From SAR202 cluster bacterium AD-804-J14_MRT_500m (GTDB lineage: Bacteria; Chloroflexota; Dehalococcoidia; UBA3495; GCA-2712585): 30,833 nt of DNA. Numbering within the stretch: position 1 is the stretch's first letter; each line of letters opens with the position of its first letter. Positions 7,243 to 16,218 of this stretch are shown piece by piece. The position numbers and the translations under genes are program-made. The stretch is taken from positions 1-30,833 of the forward strand of contig VEXF01000019.1 of the NCBI GenBank assembly GCA_009391275.1, read 5' to 3'. A model generated the notes under the pieces. It did not search any database, had not been told where the DNA came from, and saw only the letters and a program-made list of their open reading frames with translations.

Positions 7243-8975
7243 TAATATTTTCTCTCCTCTGGCTTCCACTGCGTTATAATCGCGGGTAGGTGTGAAATGA
7301 GAGGACCGTCAGATGAACGGCTCACCAGGACATGTTGTAGCCAGTTTTCATCATCTCGTGCCGGGTAATCAGTTCGTGAGTGTGCACCCCGGCTCTCTTT
7401 CCGTTCAAGTCCACCTGCAACAATAGATTCTGCACAGTCCAACATGAATCCCAGTTCAAGGGTGAAAATAAGATCTGTATTGAAACGTTTCCCTTTGTCT
7501 TGCAAGGTTACGTTTTTATATTCTTCTTGGAATCGTCGAACACTTCTACTGAGAGATTGCATTCCTTCTTCGTTTCGATAAACTCCAAAATTCTTGTCCA
7601 TCTCTGTTCCTAGTCCCAACCGTATTTTCGCCCATCGAGTACCTATCCCGTCGCGATTATATAGGACCGCGAATCGATCGTTCGCCTCTTTCGTATAACC
7701 TTCGACATCTAATGATATGTACTCGGTATCCGCCGCAATTTGGGCAGCATCTTCTCCCGAGCGCCTGCCAAATACCACTGTATCAAGCAACGAATTCGCG
7801 CCCAACCGATTACCTCCGTGTACACTCACATTCGCACACTCACCAGCGGCGTACAAACCTGGGATATTAGTGCGCCCATTTACATCAGTTTTGATACCGC
7901 CCATGATGTAATGCATGCCTGGGCGAATTGGAATTGGTTCTTCAATAATATTCACTCCAGCAAAGTCCATACCAATATCTACAATTTGAGTCAACCGTTC
8001 GCGGATTAAATCTTCCCCTAAATGCCTAAGATCTAACAGAACGCAACCATTGACCCCACGACCCTCATTAATTTCTGTCTGTTCGGCTCTCGACACAACA
8101 TCCCGAGAAGCCAATTCCATCATGTTAGGAGCATAACGCTCCATGAACCGGTCCCCTTCACTATTCAGGAGGTATGCTCCTTCCCCTCTAGCCCCTTCAG
8201 TAATCAAAACACCGCTTCCCGTCAGTGTGGTTGGATGGTACTGAATCATTTCCATGTCCATTAGAGGAGCCCCCGCTCGGTATGCCAGAGCCATACCATC
8301 ACCGGTTACGATCAACGCATTGGTGCTAGGATCAAATAATCTCCCCAAGCCCCCAGTCGCTAAGATCACAGTTTTTGCTCTGATTACATACACACGACCA
8401 GTTGCCATCTCCATGGCTACCACCCCGCAACAAGCACCTTCTTCTACTATCAGAGACAATACAAACCATTCTTCGTATACCGGCACCTCAACCTCCATGA
8501 GTTGTTCATATAAAACATGAAGCATCGCTTGCCCGGTGAAATCCGCAACAAAAAATGTACGTGCCTTCTGCTGCCCACCGAACGCTCGGGTTCCGAGTTT
8601 TCCTTCTTCGTCTCGATTGAAGATTACTCCCATGTGTTCCAGCGAGATAAGCTCTGGGCCCGCTTCTTTACACATGATCTCTATAGCGTCCTGATCCCCT
8701 AAAAAGTCACTTCCCTTTATCGTATCGTATGCGTGCTCTTGCCAATCATCACCGCGATCAGTAAGGGCAGCATTTATTCCGCCTTGAGCTGCATTTGAGT
8801 GGCTTCTAACGGGATGAACCTTGCTCAATATAGCTACCTTGGCACCTTTTTGATGAGCTGCCAAGGCGGCCCTCATCCCCGCCAGACCCGCTCCCACCAC
8901 TAGCACGTCATGTTCCAGCAACCGTATGCCTCCGAACCAAGCTCTGCCGACGGCCAATGGTAGCAAATCAGCCAT
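7242..8975 (-). CDS. sdhA: Succinate dehydrogenase/fumarate reductase flavoprotein subunit
   Basis: Catalytic subunit interconverting succinate and fumarate, 577 aa as usual. Seen: the dinucleotide-binding VVGAGLAGM (residues 27-34), the covalent-FAD His in RSHSNAAQGG (H59), ATGGLGRLF, the active-site loop TEGARGEGAYL, and HGGNRLGANSLLD near the C-terminal third. There is no twin-arginine or other signal peptide, so the catalytic face is probably cytoplasmic, unlike the Tat-exported MfrA of Wolinella, which otherwise has the same A-B-E subunit set. sdhA lies 55 nt after the NUDIX gene with no clear ribosome binding site at its ATG; the sdhB start overlaps its stop by 1 nt. Direction (succinate oxidation or fumarate reduction) cannot be read from sequence; with mdh and complex I nearby, succinate oxidation is favoured. 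Confidence 0.93.
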   Translation of the reverse strand: MADLLPLAVGRAWFGGIRLLEHDVLVVGAGLAGMRAALAAHQKGAKVAILSKVHPVRSHSNAAQGGINAALTDRGDDWQEHAYDTIKGSDFLGDQDAIEIMCKEAGPELISLEHMGVIFNRDEEGKLGTRAFGGQQKARTFFVADFTGQAMLHVLYEQLMEVEVPVYEEWFVLSLIVEEGACCGVVAMEMATGRVYVIRAKTVILATGGLGRLFDPSTNALIVTGDGMALAYRAGAPLMDMEMIQYHPTTLTGSGVLITEGARGEGAYLLNSEGDRFMERYAPNMMELASRDVVSRAEQTEINEGRGVNGCVLLDLRHLGEDLIRERLTQIVDIGMDFAGVNIIEEPIPIRPGMHYIMGGIKTDVNGRTNIPGLYAAGECANVSVHGGNRLGANSLLDTVVFGRRSGEDAAQIAADTEYISLDVEGYTKEANDRFAVLYNRDGIGTRWAKIRLGLGTEMDKNFGVYRNEEGMQSLSRSVRRFQEEYKNVTLQDKGKRFNTDLIFTLELGFMLDCAESIVAGGLERKESRGAHSRTDYPARDDENWLQHVLVSRSSDGPLISHLPAIITQWKPEERKY

Positions 8976-9030
8976 GTCAAGGCAATGACAAAATGATCAG
9001 TACAGGGCCCAATTCTAACTATCTAGGTAT

Positions 9031-9582
9031 TTAGATACCCTGCTTTCCGATAACTAACATTAAAGATGCTATGCTTTTAGCATCCTGTATTTCCCCTCTA
9101 CTAACCAACGTGGGTATCATTGATATGTGTGCCTGCGTCACCTCAATAGATTCATCATCCTCAGGTTGATTGTGTCCACTTTTTATTCCGGTCGCCAAAA
9201 AAGCATACATGCCTTCGGTACAATATCCTGGAGTTGTCCAAAAAAAAGCCACCAACTCCATCCTATTGGCCCGATAACCGGTTTCCTCTAGTAACTCTCT
9301 ATGAGCTGCTGCATCGGGCGTCTCTTCAGGATCTATGCCACCAGCCGGGACCTCTAACATGTATCTTTCTATTGCCTTACGATATTGCCGGACCAAGATC
9401 ACATTTCCGCTTTCATCCATCGGGACAACACAAATACAATCACCGTGTTCTACAATTTCTCGCGTAGTTGTTTTTCCGGTCGGGAGGAGCACTTTGTCTA
9501 TCCGCAAATTGACTATTTTTCCCTCATAGATCCTCGTAGAATTAACTGTGGGCTCGTCTTGTTGAAAAATAGGGTCTTTCAA
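9031..9582 (-). CDS. NUDIX hydrolase, ADP-ribose pyrophosphatase-like
   Basis: Probably hydrolyses ADP-ribose or a related nucleoside diphosphate compound. The 183-aa protein has a complete Nudix box G-x5-E-x7-RE-x2-EE-x-G (residues 81-102, ending AAHRELLEETGY), preceded by VPMDESGNVILVRQYR and EVPAGG, the arrangement of the bacterial ADPRase (NudF-like) group. The start is TTG immediately after the nadK stop (TAA then TTG); no in-frame ATG lies before the conserved domain, so the non-ATG start is needed. A small inverted repeat, GGTAT (9026-9030) and ATACC (9035-9039), covers its stop. Coupling with nadK suggests a role in NAD(P) turnover, though this is inference. Confidence 0.87.
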   Translation of the reverse strand: MKDPIFQQDEPTVNSTRIYEGKIVNLRIDKVLLPTGKTTTREIVEHGDCICVVPMDESGNVILVRQYRKAIERYMLEVPAGGIDPEETPDAAAHRELLEETGYRANRMELVAFFWTTPGYCTEGMYAFLATGIKSGHNQPEDDESIEVTQAHISMIPTLVSRGEIQDAKSIASLMLVIGKQGI

Positions 9583-10461
9583 TTAATAGGATACCGATCT
9601 GCCAATTCCATCGTTAGATTCAAACCCCAGACGCCGAGTTAACGAAGCGTAGAAATCTTCAGGAGTTCTTTCTCTTAAGAACAAACTGGTCAACGTGCTT
9701 TGTTTCACCTTCACACCGTCCCCCTTCTTCAATGGGAGATCTAAAAAGCCGTCTACACTAAAAATAGCCGGGTCTTCAGATTCTATTTGTAATTCGACCA
9801 TTGCGGACCCTGGTAACACCAGAGCCGTTGCTATCCCCACATGAGGTGCAACCGGTTTTAGCACCATTCCGACAGCTTGAGGTTCAAGAATCGGACCCCC
9901 CGCGGAAAGGTTATACCCTGTGCTCCCGGTTGCAGTGCAGATCACAATGGCATCGGCTCGATAAGATGTCAGATAGGCACCATCTATCCAGGCCTGGACT
10001 CGGATTACTCGTGCTACCGCACCTCTACCTAACACGATGTCATTAAGGGCATGGTACTCCGTAGACTCTTGTTTTTCATTGGACCCATCACTGTACTTCA
10101 CACTCACTTGAACCATAGATCTCTCTTCTAGCCACCCACCTCCATCTAGAAACGACGGGAGTTTCATGAGAGCCTCTTCGGCTGACAACTCCGTCATAAA
10201 TCCTAACCGTCCCAAGTTTATTCCCAGTATTGGCACCCTATGGGGCGCAGCAGCTTGCGCTGCCCTGAGAATAGTTCCATCTCCTCCGACCGTGATTAAT
10301 AGATCTGTCGTTGCTAATTCGGGACGCCTGGCAACACCACCGGCCTCTTCTTTCCAACAATCGTGGGTTTCGCTAACATTTCGCTGTACATCATCAGCCA
10401 TTGACACCGCTCTGGGTGCCCTAGAATTAAAGATTATTCCGACTGTCTGGATCAGTTTCAC
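9583..10461 (-). CDS. nadK: NAD kinase
   Basis: Phosphorylates NAD+ to NADP+, controlling the NADP pool. The 292-aa product shows the family motifs GGDGT (residues 59-63, catalytic Asp 61), GINLGRLGFM, LNDIVLGRG and CTATGSTGYNLSAGG. The start is GTG at 10461, preceded by GAGGTAG about 8 nt away. It heads the nadK-NUDIX-sdhABE run and lies 190 nt after nuoN; no convincing promoter could be assigned in that gap, so it may be partly transcribed by read-through from the nuo operon. Confidence 0.93.
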   Translation of the reverse strand: MKLIQTVGIIFNSRAPRAVSMADDVQRNVSETHDCWKEEAGGVARRPELATTDLLITVGGDGTILRAAQAAAPHRVPILGINLGRLGFMTELSAEEALMKLPSFLDGGGWLEERSMVQVSVKYSDGSNEKQESTEYHALNDIVLGRGAVARVIRVQAWIDGAYLTSYRADAIVICTATGSTGYNLSAGGPILEPQAVGMVLKPVAPHVGIATALVLPGSAMVELQIESEDPAIFSVDGFLDLPLKKGDGVKVKQSTLTSLFLRERTPEDFYASLTRRLGFESNDGIGRSVSY

Positions 10462-10560
10462 CGTATAACTACCTCATCCAATTTCAACGCAATCCTATAT
10501 TGAGGACTAACCGTTAAATTAGTGTCGCGATTTGCAGAAGTTTTTTCGAAATCCTTAAAT

Positions 10561-10577
10561 TGTCATCGTGTATGACA
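10561..10577 (-). terminator. Hairpin in the nuoN-nadK gap, possible weak terminator
   Basis: TGTCAT (10561-10566) and ATGACA (10572-10577) form a perfect 6-bp stem with a 5-nt loop about 75 nt after the nuoN stop. On the transcribed strand it is followed by ATTTAAGG rather than a T-run, so it could be a weak terminator or attenuator or a protein-binding dyad. Nothing else recognisable lies in 10462-10652. Confidence 0.3.
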
Positions 10578-10652
10578 CACCACCAATTGACTCTGTCTCA
10601 AGATCAAGAGATTGTCTTTTCAGTTCTGTTATTCCAATGATGAGTTAAAGAA

Positions 10653-12149
10653 TCACGGTTTCAGTGGACCAGCTGCAACATCAGTCACCCATGTTAAAAG
10701 CCGTGGGGCGATACCTAACAAAATTATGGCTGATCCACTTATGGCAAGCGCTAGACGCATAGACGTGGTTGACGGAATCTTCTCTTCAGACGCGGATTCT
10801 TCTATGTACATCACCCGTACGACTTTCAAGTAATAATACGCAGATACAACACTATTTACGACTCCAAATACTGCTAACCATGCTAAATCAGCTTGAACAG
10901 CTGAACTGAATAAGAATATTTTCCCGATAAATAATCCGGTCGGAGGTATCCCTATTAACGAAATCAAAGCCAAAGCCAACACCAATGATATGACCGGTGC
11001 CCGTTTACCAATTCCGGCAAAATCTTGAATTCGGTCACTTTCAATCTTATTAGATATAGCTATGATCGCAAAAAACCCAGCAAGATTAGTGGCAGCATAG
11101 GCTACTAGATAGAACAGCAAACTACTAACTCCAGCCGCTTCGCCACCGCTTTCTATGCGGCCCGCTACGGCAGCGATCCCTATCATCATGTAGCCGGCGT
11201 GTGCAATGGTACTATACCCTAACAGCCTCTTAATATTGTCCTGTACCATGGCCACCATGTTGCCTATCGTCATGGACAGCGCTGCCAAGACAGCAAACAA
11301 CATTGCCCAATCCGTCTCGTAACCAGGAAAAGCTATATAAAGTACCCTCAACAGGACCGCAAATCCTATTGCTTTGCTTGCCACGGACAAAAACGCCACT
11401 GCCGGAGTTGATCCCCCCTCGTATACATCCGGGACCCACATCTGAAACGGCACCGATGAAATCTTAAATCCAAATCCGGATACCATCAGAACTGCCCCCA
11501 GAAGCAACCCATAATTACCAAAAGGAAGGGACGGATCAGAACCAAGAGATTGCAAAGCTAGCGAATCCTTAATATCAGGCAAAAGTGTCGTTCCAGAATA
11601 TCCCAGAACAAGTACGATGCCATACAAAAGTAGCACCGAGCTTACCCCATTGAGGACTAAGAATTTCAACCCCGCCTCACTAGACCGTGGTGTCATCAAA
11701 AATGCTACAACTGCCACCATCGGCAGGACGGTTAATTCCAACGACACATATATCGTAATAAGCTCAGTAGCTGAAGCTAGAGCCATCATGCCCGCAGCCG
11801 ACATCAACATCAATCCAATGAATTCACCCTGTAAACGCTTGAAGTTGCGCCTATAATCTACCGAAGCCAATATCACCAAGCAGGTTATTCCCAACACCAA
11901 GAATTTAAAAAACAGACCGAATTTATCTATAGTTACCGCCCCAAATACGCCTGTCTTCTCTCCTACATCGATAGAGTCAACATCGCACCAAAGTATCAAC
12001 GTAAACGCGATTGGAACAACCAATCCCACCACAGATGTAAATGAGAGAAAGCTCTTCCTAGTAACGAATAGGTCTAACCCCATAACGACTAGAGCCAGCA
12101 CTATTATGCTGATTTCTGGCAACAGCAAATATATATCTTGGATACTCAT
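10653..12149 (-). CDS. nuoN: NADH-quinone oxidoreductase subunit N (complex I, antiporter-like)
   Basis: Proton-pumping membrane subunit of complex I, 498 aa, of the Mrp antiporter-like family with about 14 predicted helices. Family marks include the helix-5 Glu in YVSLELTVLP and the broken-helix segment with Pro in FQMWVPDVYEGGSTP, followed by the channel Lys in SVASKAIGF. It is the last gene of the nuo operon, 3 nt after nuoM. Confidence 0.93.
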   Translation of the reverse strand: MSIQDIYLLLPEISIIVLALVVMGLDLFVTRKSFLSFTSVVGLVVPIAFTLILWCDVDSIDVGEKTGVFGAVTIDKFGLFFKFLVLGITCLVILASVDYRRNFKRLQGEFIGLMLMSAAGMMALASATELITIYVSLELTVLPMVAVVAFLMTPRSSEAGLKFLVLNGVSSVLLLYGIVLVLGYSGTTLLPDIKDSLALQSLGSDPSLPFGNYGLLLGAVLMVSGFGFKISSVPFQMWVPDVYEGGSTPAVAFLSVASKAIGFAVLLRVLYIAFPGYETDWAMLFAVLAALSMTIGNMVAMVQDNIKRLLGYSTIAHAGYMMIGIAAVAGRIESGGEAAGVSSLLFYLVAYAATNLAGFFAIIAISNKIESDRIQDFAGIGKRAPVISLVLALALISLIGIPPTGLFIGKIFLFSSAVQADLAWLAVFGVVNSVVSAYYYLKVVRVMYIEESASEEKIPSTTSMRLALAISGSAIILLGIAPRLLTWVTDVAAGPLKP

Positions 12150-12152
12150 TGT

Positions 12153-13658
12153 TTATCTCATTAGACCCGCAATAGGCTCGATTCCTGCACGAAACACATC
12201 AGTTATCAGTGCAGGATAAACGCCAACAACAAGAATGGCAGCCACCAATAGTACTAAGGGAACTGCCTCTATCAGGTTGCTATCTTTTAAATTGTCGAAT
12301 CTGATCCTAGCAGGTCCAAACAACACTCTCTCAGTCATCCAAAGGATATAAGCTGCAGTTAATACGATGCCGAAGGCCCCAAAGGCCGTCAACCATGGGA
12401 ATGATTTGAAACTGCCCATAAACACCAAGATTTCCGCCACAAAACCGCTCATGCCCGGGAGCCCCAACGAAGCTAACCCTGCTATCAAAAATGTAGTGGC
12501 AACAAAGGGCATTCGAGTGGCCAATCCACCTAGATCAGGTATGTACCTGGTATGTGTCTTGTCATAGATTAACCCCACTCCTAAAAACAACAATCCCGTG
12601 ATTGTTCCATGTGTGAAAAGTTGCATTGCTGCTCCCGTTAACCCCACCGATGTGAATCCATTCCCGACCAGCCCTATAGACCCTATACCAAGTAACACTA
12701 ACCCCATATGACTAATGCTGCTGTATGCGATTAAACGCTTCAGATCAGTTTGTCTCAATGTAACAACAGCAGCATAAAGAATCGTAAACACAGCTAGTAC
12801 AGTGAATTCTAGCGCGTGGTCTTGAGCGATCTCCGGAAACATACCCACAGTGATCCTTAACAAACCATATCCGCCCATCTTCAACAGGACACCTGCTAGC
12901 ATTACGCTTACGGCTGTTGGAGCATCCGTATGCGCATCCGGAAGCCAAGTATGAACTGGAAACACAGGTAGTTTGATGGCAAACGCAACGAAAAAGAACC
13001 AGAACACCAATGTAATCGGAACCAACGTCTGAGCAGATCCTACGGTACCATCCAGTAAGAGTGTCATGTCAAAATGACCAATACCAGGAGCAAAGAATAG
13101 CGCCAATATACCTACAAGCATGAATGCGCTACCCAAGAAAGTGAAAATCAAGAACTTCATGGCCGAGTACTGACAACGTCCAGTACCCCAAATAGAGATC
13201 AGGAAATACATAGGAATAAGCTCTAATTCCCAAAACACGAAAAACAGCAGAAAATCCAGAGATACAAAGACGCCCATTACGGCAGTTTGCAGAATCAACA
13301 ACCAGGCAAAATACTCACGGACCCTATTCTGAATCTTCCATGACGCCAATATCGCGCAAAGCCCAAGTAAACCTGTAAGCAGAACCAAAGGAGTACTAAG
13401 GCCGTCCACACCGAGGTGATAATTAGATATAAAAACAGTGCTTTTAATCCAAGTTAACTTGTCTATTAACTGGAATCGGGCTGTACCGTCAGGATCAAAT
13501 CGCGCAAACACCATAATTGCCAGTGCTAAGTCAACCACGCCTATCGCGACTGCCCAGCATCTTATTAACCGATCCCGTCTCAACAAAGCAACAATAACAA
13601 TTGCTCCTGCCAAGGGTACAAACAGAGTCGCCGTCAGTAGGCCATCAAAGGCGTACAT
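12153..13658 (-). CDS. nuoM: NADH-quinone oxidoreductase subunit M
   Basis: Second antiporter-like proton-pumping subunit, 501 aa. Seen: FFVFWELELIPMYFLI (helix-5 Glu), the HTWLPDAHTDAPT segment in the broken helix, the Lys in GVLLKMGGYG, and YSSISHMGLVLLG. Length and motifs agree with the family. The ATG at 13658 lies 7 nt after the nuoL stop, within the operon order L-M-N used by most bacteria. Confidence 0.94.
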   Translation of the reverse strand: MYAFDGLLTATLFVPLAGAIVIVALLRRDRLIRCWAVAIGVVDLALAIMVFARFDPDGTARFQLIDKLTWIKSTVFISNYHLGVDGLSTPLVLLTGLLGLCAILASWKIQNRVREYFAWLLILQTAVMGVFVSLDFLLFFVFWELELIPMYFLISIWGTGRCQYSAMKFLIFTFLGSAFMLVGILALFFAPGIGHFDMTLLLDGTVGSAQTLVPITLVFWFFFVAFAIKLPVFPVHTWLPDAHTDAPTAVSVMLAGVLLKMGGYGLLRITVGMFPEIAQDHALEFTVLAVFTILYAAVVTLRQTDLKRLIAYSSISHMGLVLLGIGSIGLVGNGFTSVGLTGAAMQLFTHGTITGLLFLGVGLIYDKTHTRYIPDLGGLATRMPFVATTFLIAGLASLGLPGMSGFVAEILVFMGSFKSFPWLTAFGAFGIVLTAAYILWMTERVLFGPARIRFDNLKDSNLIEAVPLVLLVAAILVVGVYPALITDVFRAGIEPIAGLMR

Positions 13659-13665
13659 CCTTGCT

Positions 13666-15651
13666 CTACCCCCATACCAGGTATATCAATAAAATAACGA
13701 GGGCACCACCACTGATTCCTACGACATATTCCTGTACCTGTCCTGTTTGTAACCGTCCAATTCCCCGGCCCAGATTACGAACTATCCAGCCTGAACCATC
13801 TACAATCTCATCTACCACGCTGGAGTCTACCCAATCCGCGGCGCGTGCTATCCCACGGTAGAGACCTTGTTTTACTAATCCCCGCTCATAAAAATGATCT
13901 ATATAGTACCGATTTGATAACACTCGTTTGGGCGAATCCAATACCCTTATCACACTGTCCGAAGGTTTGTGTCCCTTCAAATATAACATCGTAGCCAGTC
14001 CAATCATTACTAATGAAACCAACATAGTTATCACGGCAAGCCAGATGTTGAAGTCAAGGGCACCAACATGCAAAAATTCGGTCAGCCAATGATGAGGAAC
14101 ACCGAACCAATGCTGAAGTGGATTTACTAAATAACCCGAAACCACCGCCGCTATTGCCAAAACCGCCATCGGCACCAGCATCACCACAGGAGATTCTGCT
14201 AAGTGCATTTGGGGCCTCTGCTGGCCCATTTCAGCAGTCTGCTGTTCTTCGATTTCTTTAACAATTCCCCCGTTGAAATGACCATGAAAGGTCATATACA
14301 TCATGCGAAATGTATAGAACGCCGTGAGCGCCACTCCGAGAATTAGCAGCCAAAAAACCACACCATCCACCATATGAACACCATGCCAAGCATGATTTAA
14401 TATCTCATCTTTACTCCAGAACCCAGACATCGGAAAGATCCCCACAAGACTCAAACTCCCGATCAACATCCCCGCATATGTCCATGGCATAGTTTTCCTT
14501 AAGCCGCCCATATACCTCATGTCAAAAGTGCCTGTTGCATGATTGACGCTGCCTGCACCAAGGAACAGCAAAGCTTTAAAAAACGCATGATTAAGTAGGT
14601 GAAATATCGCTGGCCCATAAGCTCCCACGCCTAAAGCAGCCATCATATAACCTAGTTGGCTCATGGTAGAAAACGCCAACACGCGCTTAATATCATTGGA
14701 CACCAACCCCATAGTTGCAGCAAAAACAGCGGTGAACGCGCCGATGATAGCCACAGCGGTCATAGCCTCAGACGAAGCTTGAAAAATTGGGAAGAAGCGC
14801 GCCACCAAGAACACCCCTGCCGCTACCATTGTGGCTGCGTGGATAAGTGCGCTTACCGGAGTCGGACCCTCCATGGCATCGGGGAGCCAGACATGCAACG
14901 GAAACTGCGCAGACTTACCTGCCGCACCGAAGAATATACCAACAGCCACCCACGTTAGGCCAAGCCCACCCAATGCTGCCAAAGCACCATTTTCGATTAA
15001 CGGCACGGCTTGGTAAATATCTGCTATTTCCAGTGGATTCAGCCCGTGCTCAGCGAAAGCCGCATTATTAAAAAACAAATACAATATTGCTAAAAGGAAC
15101 CCAAAATCTCCGACTCTAGTGACGAGGAACGCCTTCTTTGCCGCCGCAGCGGCCGCAGGCTTATGGTGCCAAAACCCTATTAGTAGGTAGGAACCTAACC
15201 CCACAAGTTCCCACATGACGTAAAGTTGGATGATATTGCTTGAAAGAACTAGACCCAACATGGCAGCTGAGAAAAGGCCCATAAGTGCAAAATAACGAGC
15301 GTATCCCGAATCGCCCTTCATGTACCCTTGCGAGTAAATTTGGACCATTAGGCTTACACTTGTCACTACCAACAACATCACCGCAGTCAAAGAGTTCACC
15401 ATAAGTCCGATGCGAATCTCCAACCCACCTATGACTAGCCACTGGTGCGGTTGGAACGATAGTTCACCGTTACTGGTTATAGATTGAAGGATCCAAATTG
15501 AGAGCGCCAGAGACCCCGCAAGTGCCAAGATCAAAACATAGCCCGCGTAACGACTGTGTTGACTAAAGAAAGGCCGAATTATAAAAACTATTACTGCCAG
15601 TGCACCAATCGGCAGGAAGAAAATAGTCCAGACGGCAGCCTCCGAAATCAT
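13666..15651 (-). CDS. nuoL: NADH-quinone oxidoreductase subunit L
   Basis: Distal antiporter-like proton-pumping subunit, 661 aa. Conserved marks: YVMWELVGLGSYLLIGFW (helix-5 Glu), GKSAQFPLHVWLPDAMEGPT (Lys and broken helix) and FSTMSQLGYMMAALG. The C-terminal part after about residue 560, with the end of the protein hydrophobic (GGALVILLIYLVWG), corresponds to the lateral helix and final transmembrane helix that clamp the membrane arm. The ATG lies one nucleotide after the stop of the small ORF at 15653-15847, and its AGGAAGC ribosome binding site is inside that ORF, so the two are probably translationally coupled. Confidence 0.95.
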   Translation of the reverse strand: MISEAAVWTIFFLPIGALAVIVFIIRPFFSQHSRYAGYVLILALAGSLALSIWILQSITSNGELSFQPHQWLVIGGLEIRIGLMVNSLTAVMLLVVTSVSLMVQIYSQGYMKGDSGYARYFALMGLFSAAMLGLVLSSNIIQLYVMWELVGLGSYLLIGFWHHKPAAAAAAKKAFLVTRVGDFGFLLAILYLFFNNAAFAEHGLNPLEIADIYQAVPLIENGALAALGGLGLTWVAVGIFFGAAGKSAQFPLHVWLPDAMEGPTPVSALIHAATMVAAGVFLVARFFPIFQASSEAMTAVAIIGAFTAVFAATMGLVSNDIKRVLAFSTMSQLGYMMAALGVGAYGPAIFHLLNHAFFKALLFLGAGSVNHATGTFDMRYMGGLRKTMPWTYAGMLIGSLSLVGIFPMSGFWSKDEILNHAWHGVHMVDGVVFWLLILGVALTAFYTFRMMYMTFHGHFNGGIVKEIEEQQTAEMGQQRPQMHLAESPVVMLVPMAVLAIAAVVSGYLVNPLQHWFGVPHHWLTEFLHVGALDFNIWLAVITMLVSLVMIGLATMLYLKGHKPSDSVIRVLDSPKRVLSNRYYIDHFYERGLVKQGLYRGIARAADWVDSSVVDEIVDGSGWIVRNLGRGIGRLQTGQVQEYVVGISGGALVILLIYLVWG

Positions 15652-15652
15652 T

Positions 15653-15847
15653 CTAGAGCTTCCTCAATATTTCTTCGGCTACGTGTTCCCGTCCGCGGGG
15701 CACCATTACCCTGAAGGGCACACGTTCACTCCAATCCATAATGTCACCTTCCGGCAATAACCGTACGGGCAACCCTTCTCCTTCAATCACTTCCTTCCAC
15801 ATTTCCGCACTCATTAGATTTGGAGTCCGCATGAAATCGACCCACAT
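15653..15847 (-). CDS. Small DUF2007-like protein encoded between nuoK and nuoL
   Basis: A 64-aa soluble, acidic/basic mixed protein with no transmembrane segment. The pattern FMRTPNLMSAEMWKEVIEGE, then GLPVRLLPEG, then VPFRVMVPRG and AEEILRKL resembles the alpha/beta DUF2007 (putative signal-transducing) fold: strand, helix over an A-x-x-x-x-L segment, strand, and an MVP strand before a final helix. The family match is by eye and weak. It starts at ATG 15847, 14 nt after nuoK, and its stop is 1 nt before nuoL. No standard complex I subunit corresponds to it. Its role is unknown; an assembly or regulatory role for the membrane arm would be inference from position. Confidence 0.72.
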   Translation of the reverse strand: MWVDFMRTPNLMSAEMWKEVIEGEGLPVRLLPEGDIMDWSERVPFRVMVPRGREHVAEEILRKL

Positions 15848-15861
15848 TTGCCTATCCTATC

Positions 15862-16218
15862 TCACTTACTCATCAGATTAGCTTGGCTCACATCCACCGT
15901 ATCTCTACTACGATACAGCGATATAACTATCCCCAACCCTAATGCAATCTCCGCCGCCGCCACCACAATGATAAATAACGCTAACACCTGACCAGTCAAC
16001 AAAGTCCCTGCGACGGTCGGGTCTGAAAATCCAGCCGGATTCGCTTCCAATTTCATGGTCTGTACATAACGCGACATAGCCACGGCCGCTAATGTCACTG
16101 CTGTAAACATGATTTCCAAAGACATCAATACTGTTATCACATTTCGTCTCACCAACACACCATACAAACCTATGCAAAACAATACTCCCGACAACACAAG
16201 GAAGTGCTCCAATCCCAT
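15862..16218 (-). CDS. nuoK: NADH-quinone oxidoreductase subunit K
   Basis: Small three-helix membrane subunit of complex I (E-channel). The conserved buried Glu residues are seen in LMSLEIMFTAV (helix 2) and VAAAEIALGLGIV (helix 3). At 118 aa it is somewhat longer than the usual about 100 aa: there is an extended loop between helices 2 and 3 (around QTMKLEANPAGFSDP) and a soluble tail. Its ATG overlaps the nuoJ stop by 1 nt (TAATG). A 113-aa ORF in another minus-strand frame is a shadow. Confidence 0.93.
   Translation of the reverse strand: MGLEHFLVLSGVLFCIGLYGVLVRRNVITVLMSLEIMFTAVTLAAVAMSRYVQTMKLEANPAGFSDPTVAGTLLTGQVLALFIIVVAAAEIALGLGIVISLYRSRDTVDVSQANLMSK

Noticed and set aside
9026..9039. 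GGTAT/ATACC inverted repeat at the NUDIX stop as a terminator before sdhA
   Set aside because: Only a 5-bp A/T-rich stem without a T-run; noted but not supported as a terminator.
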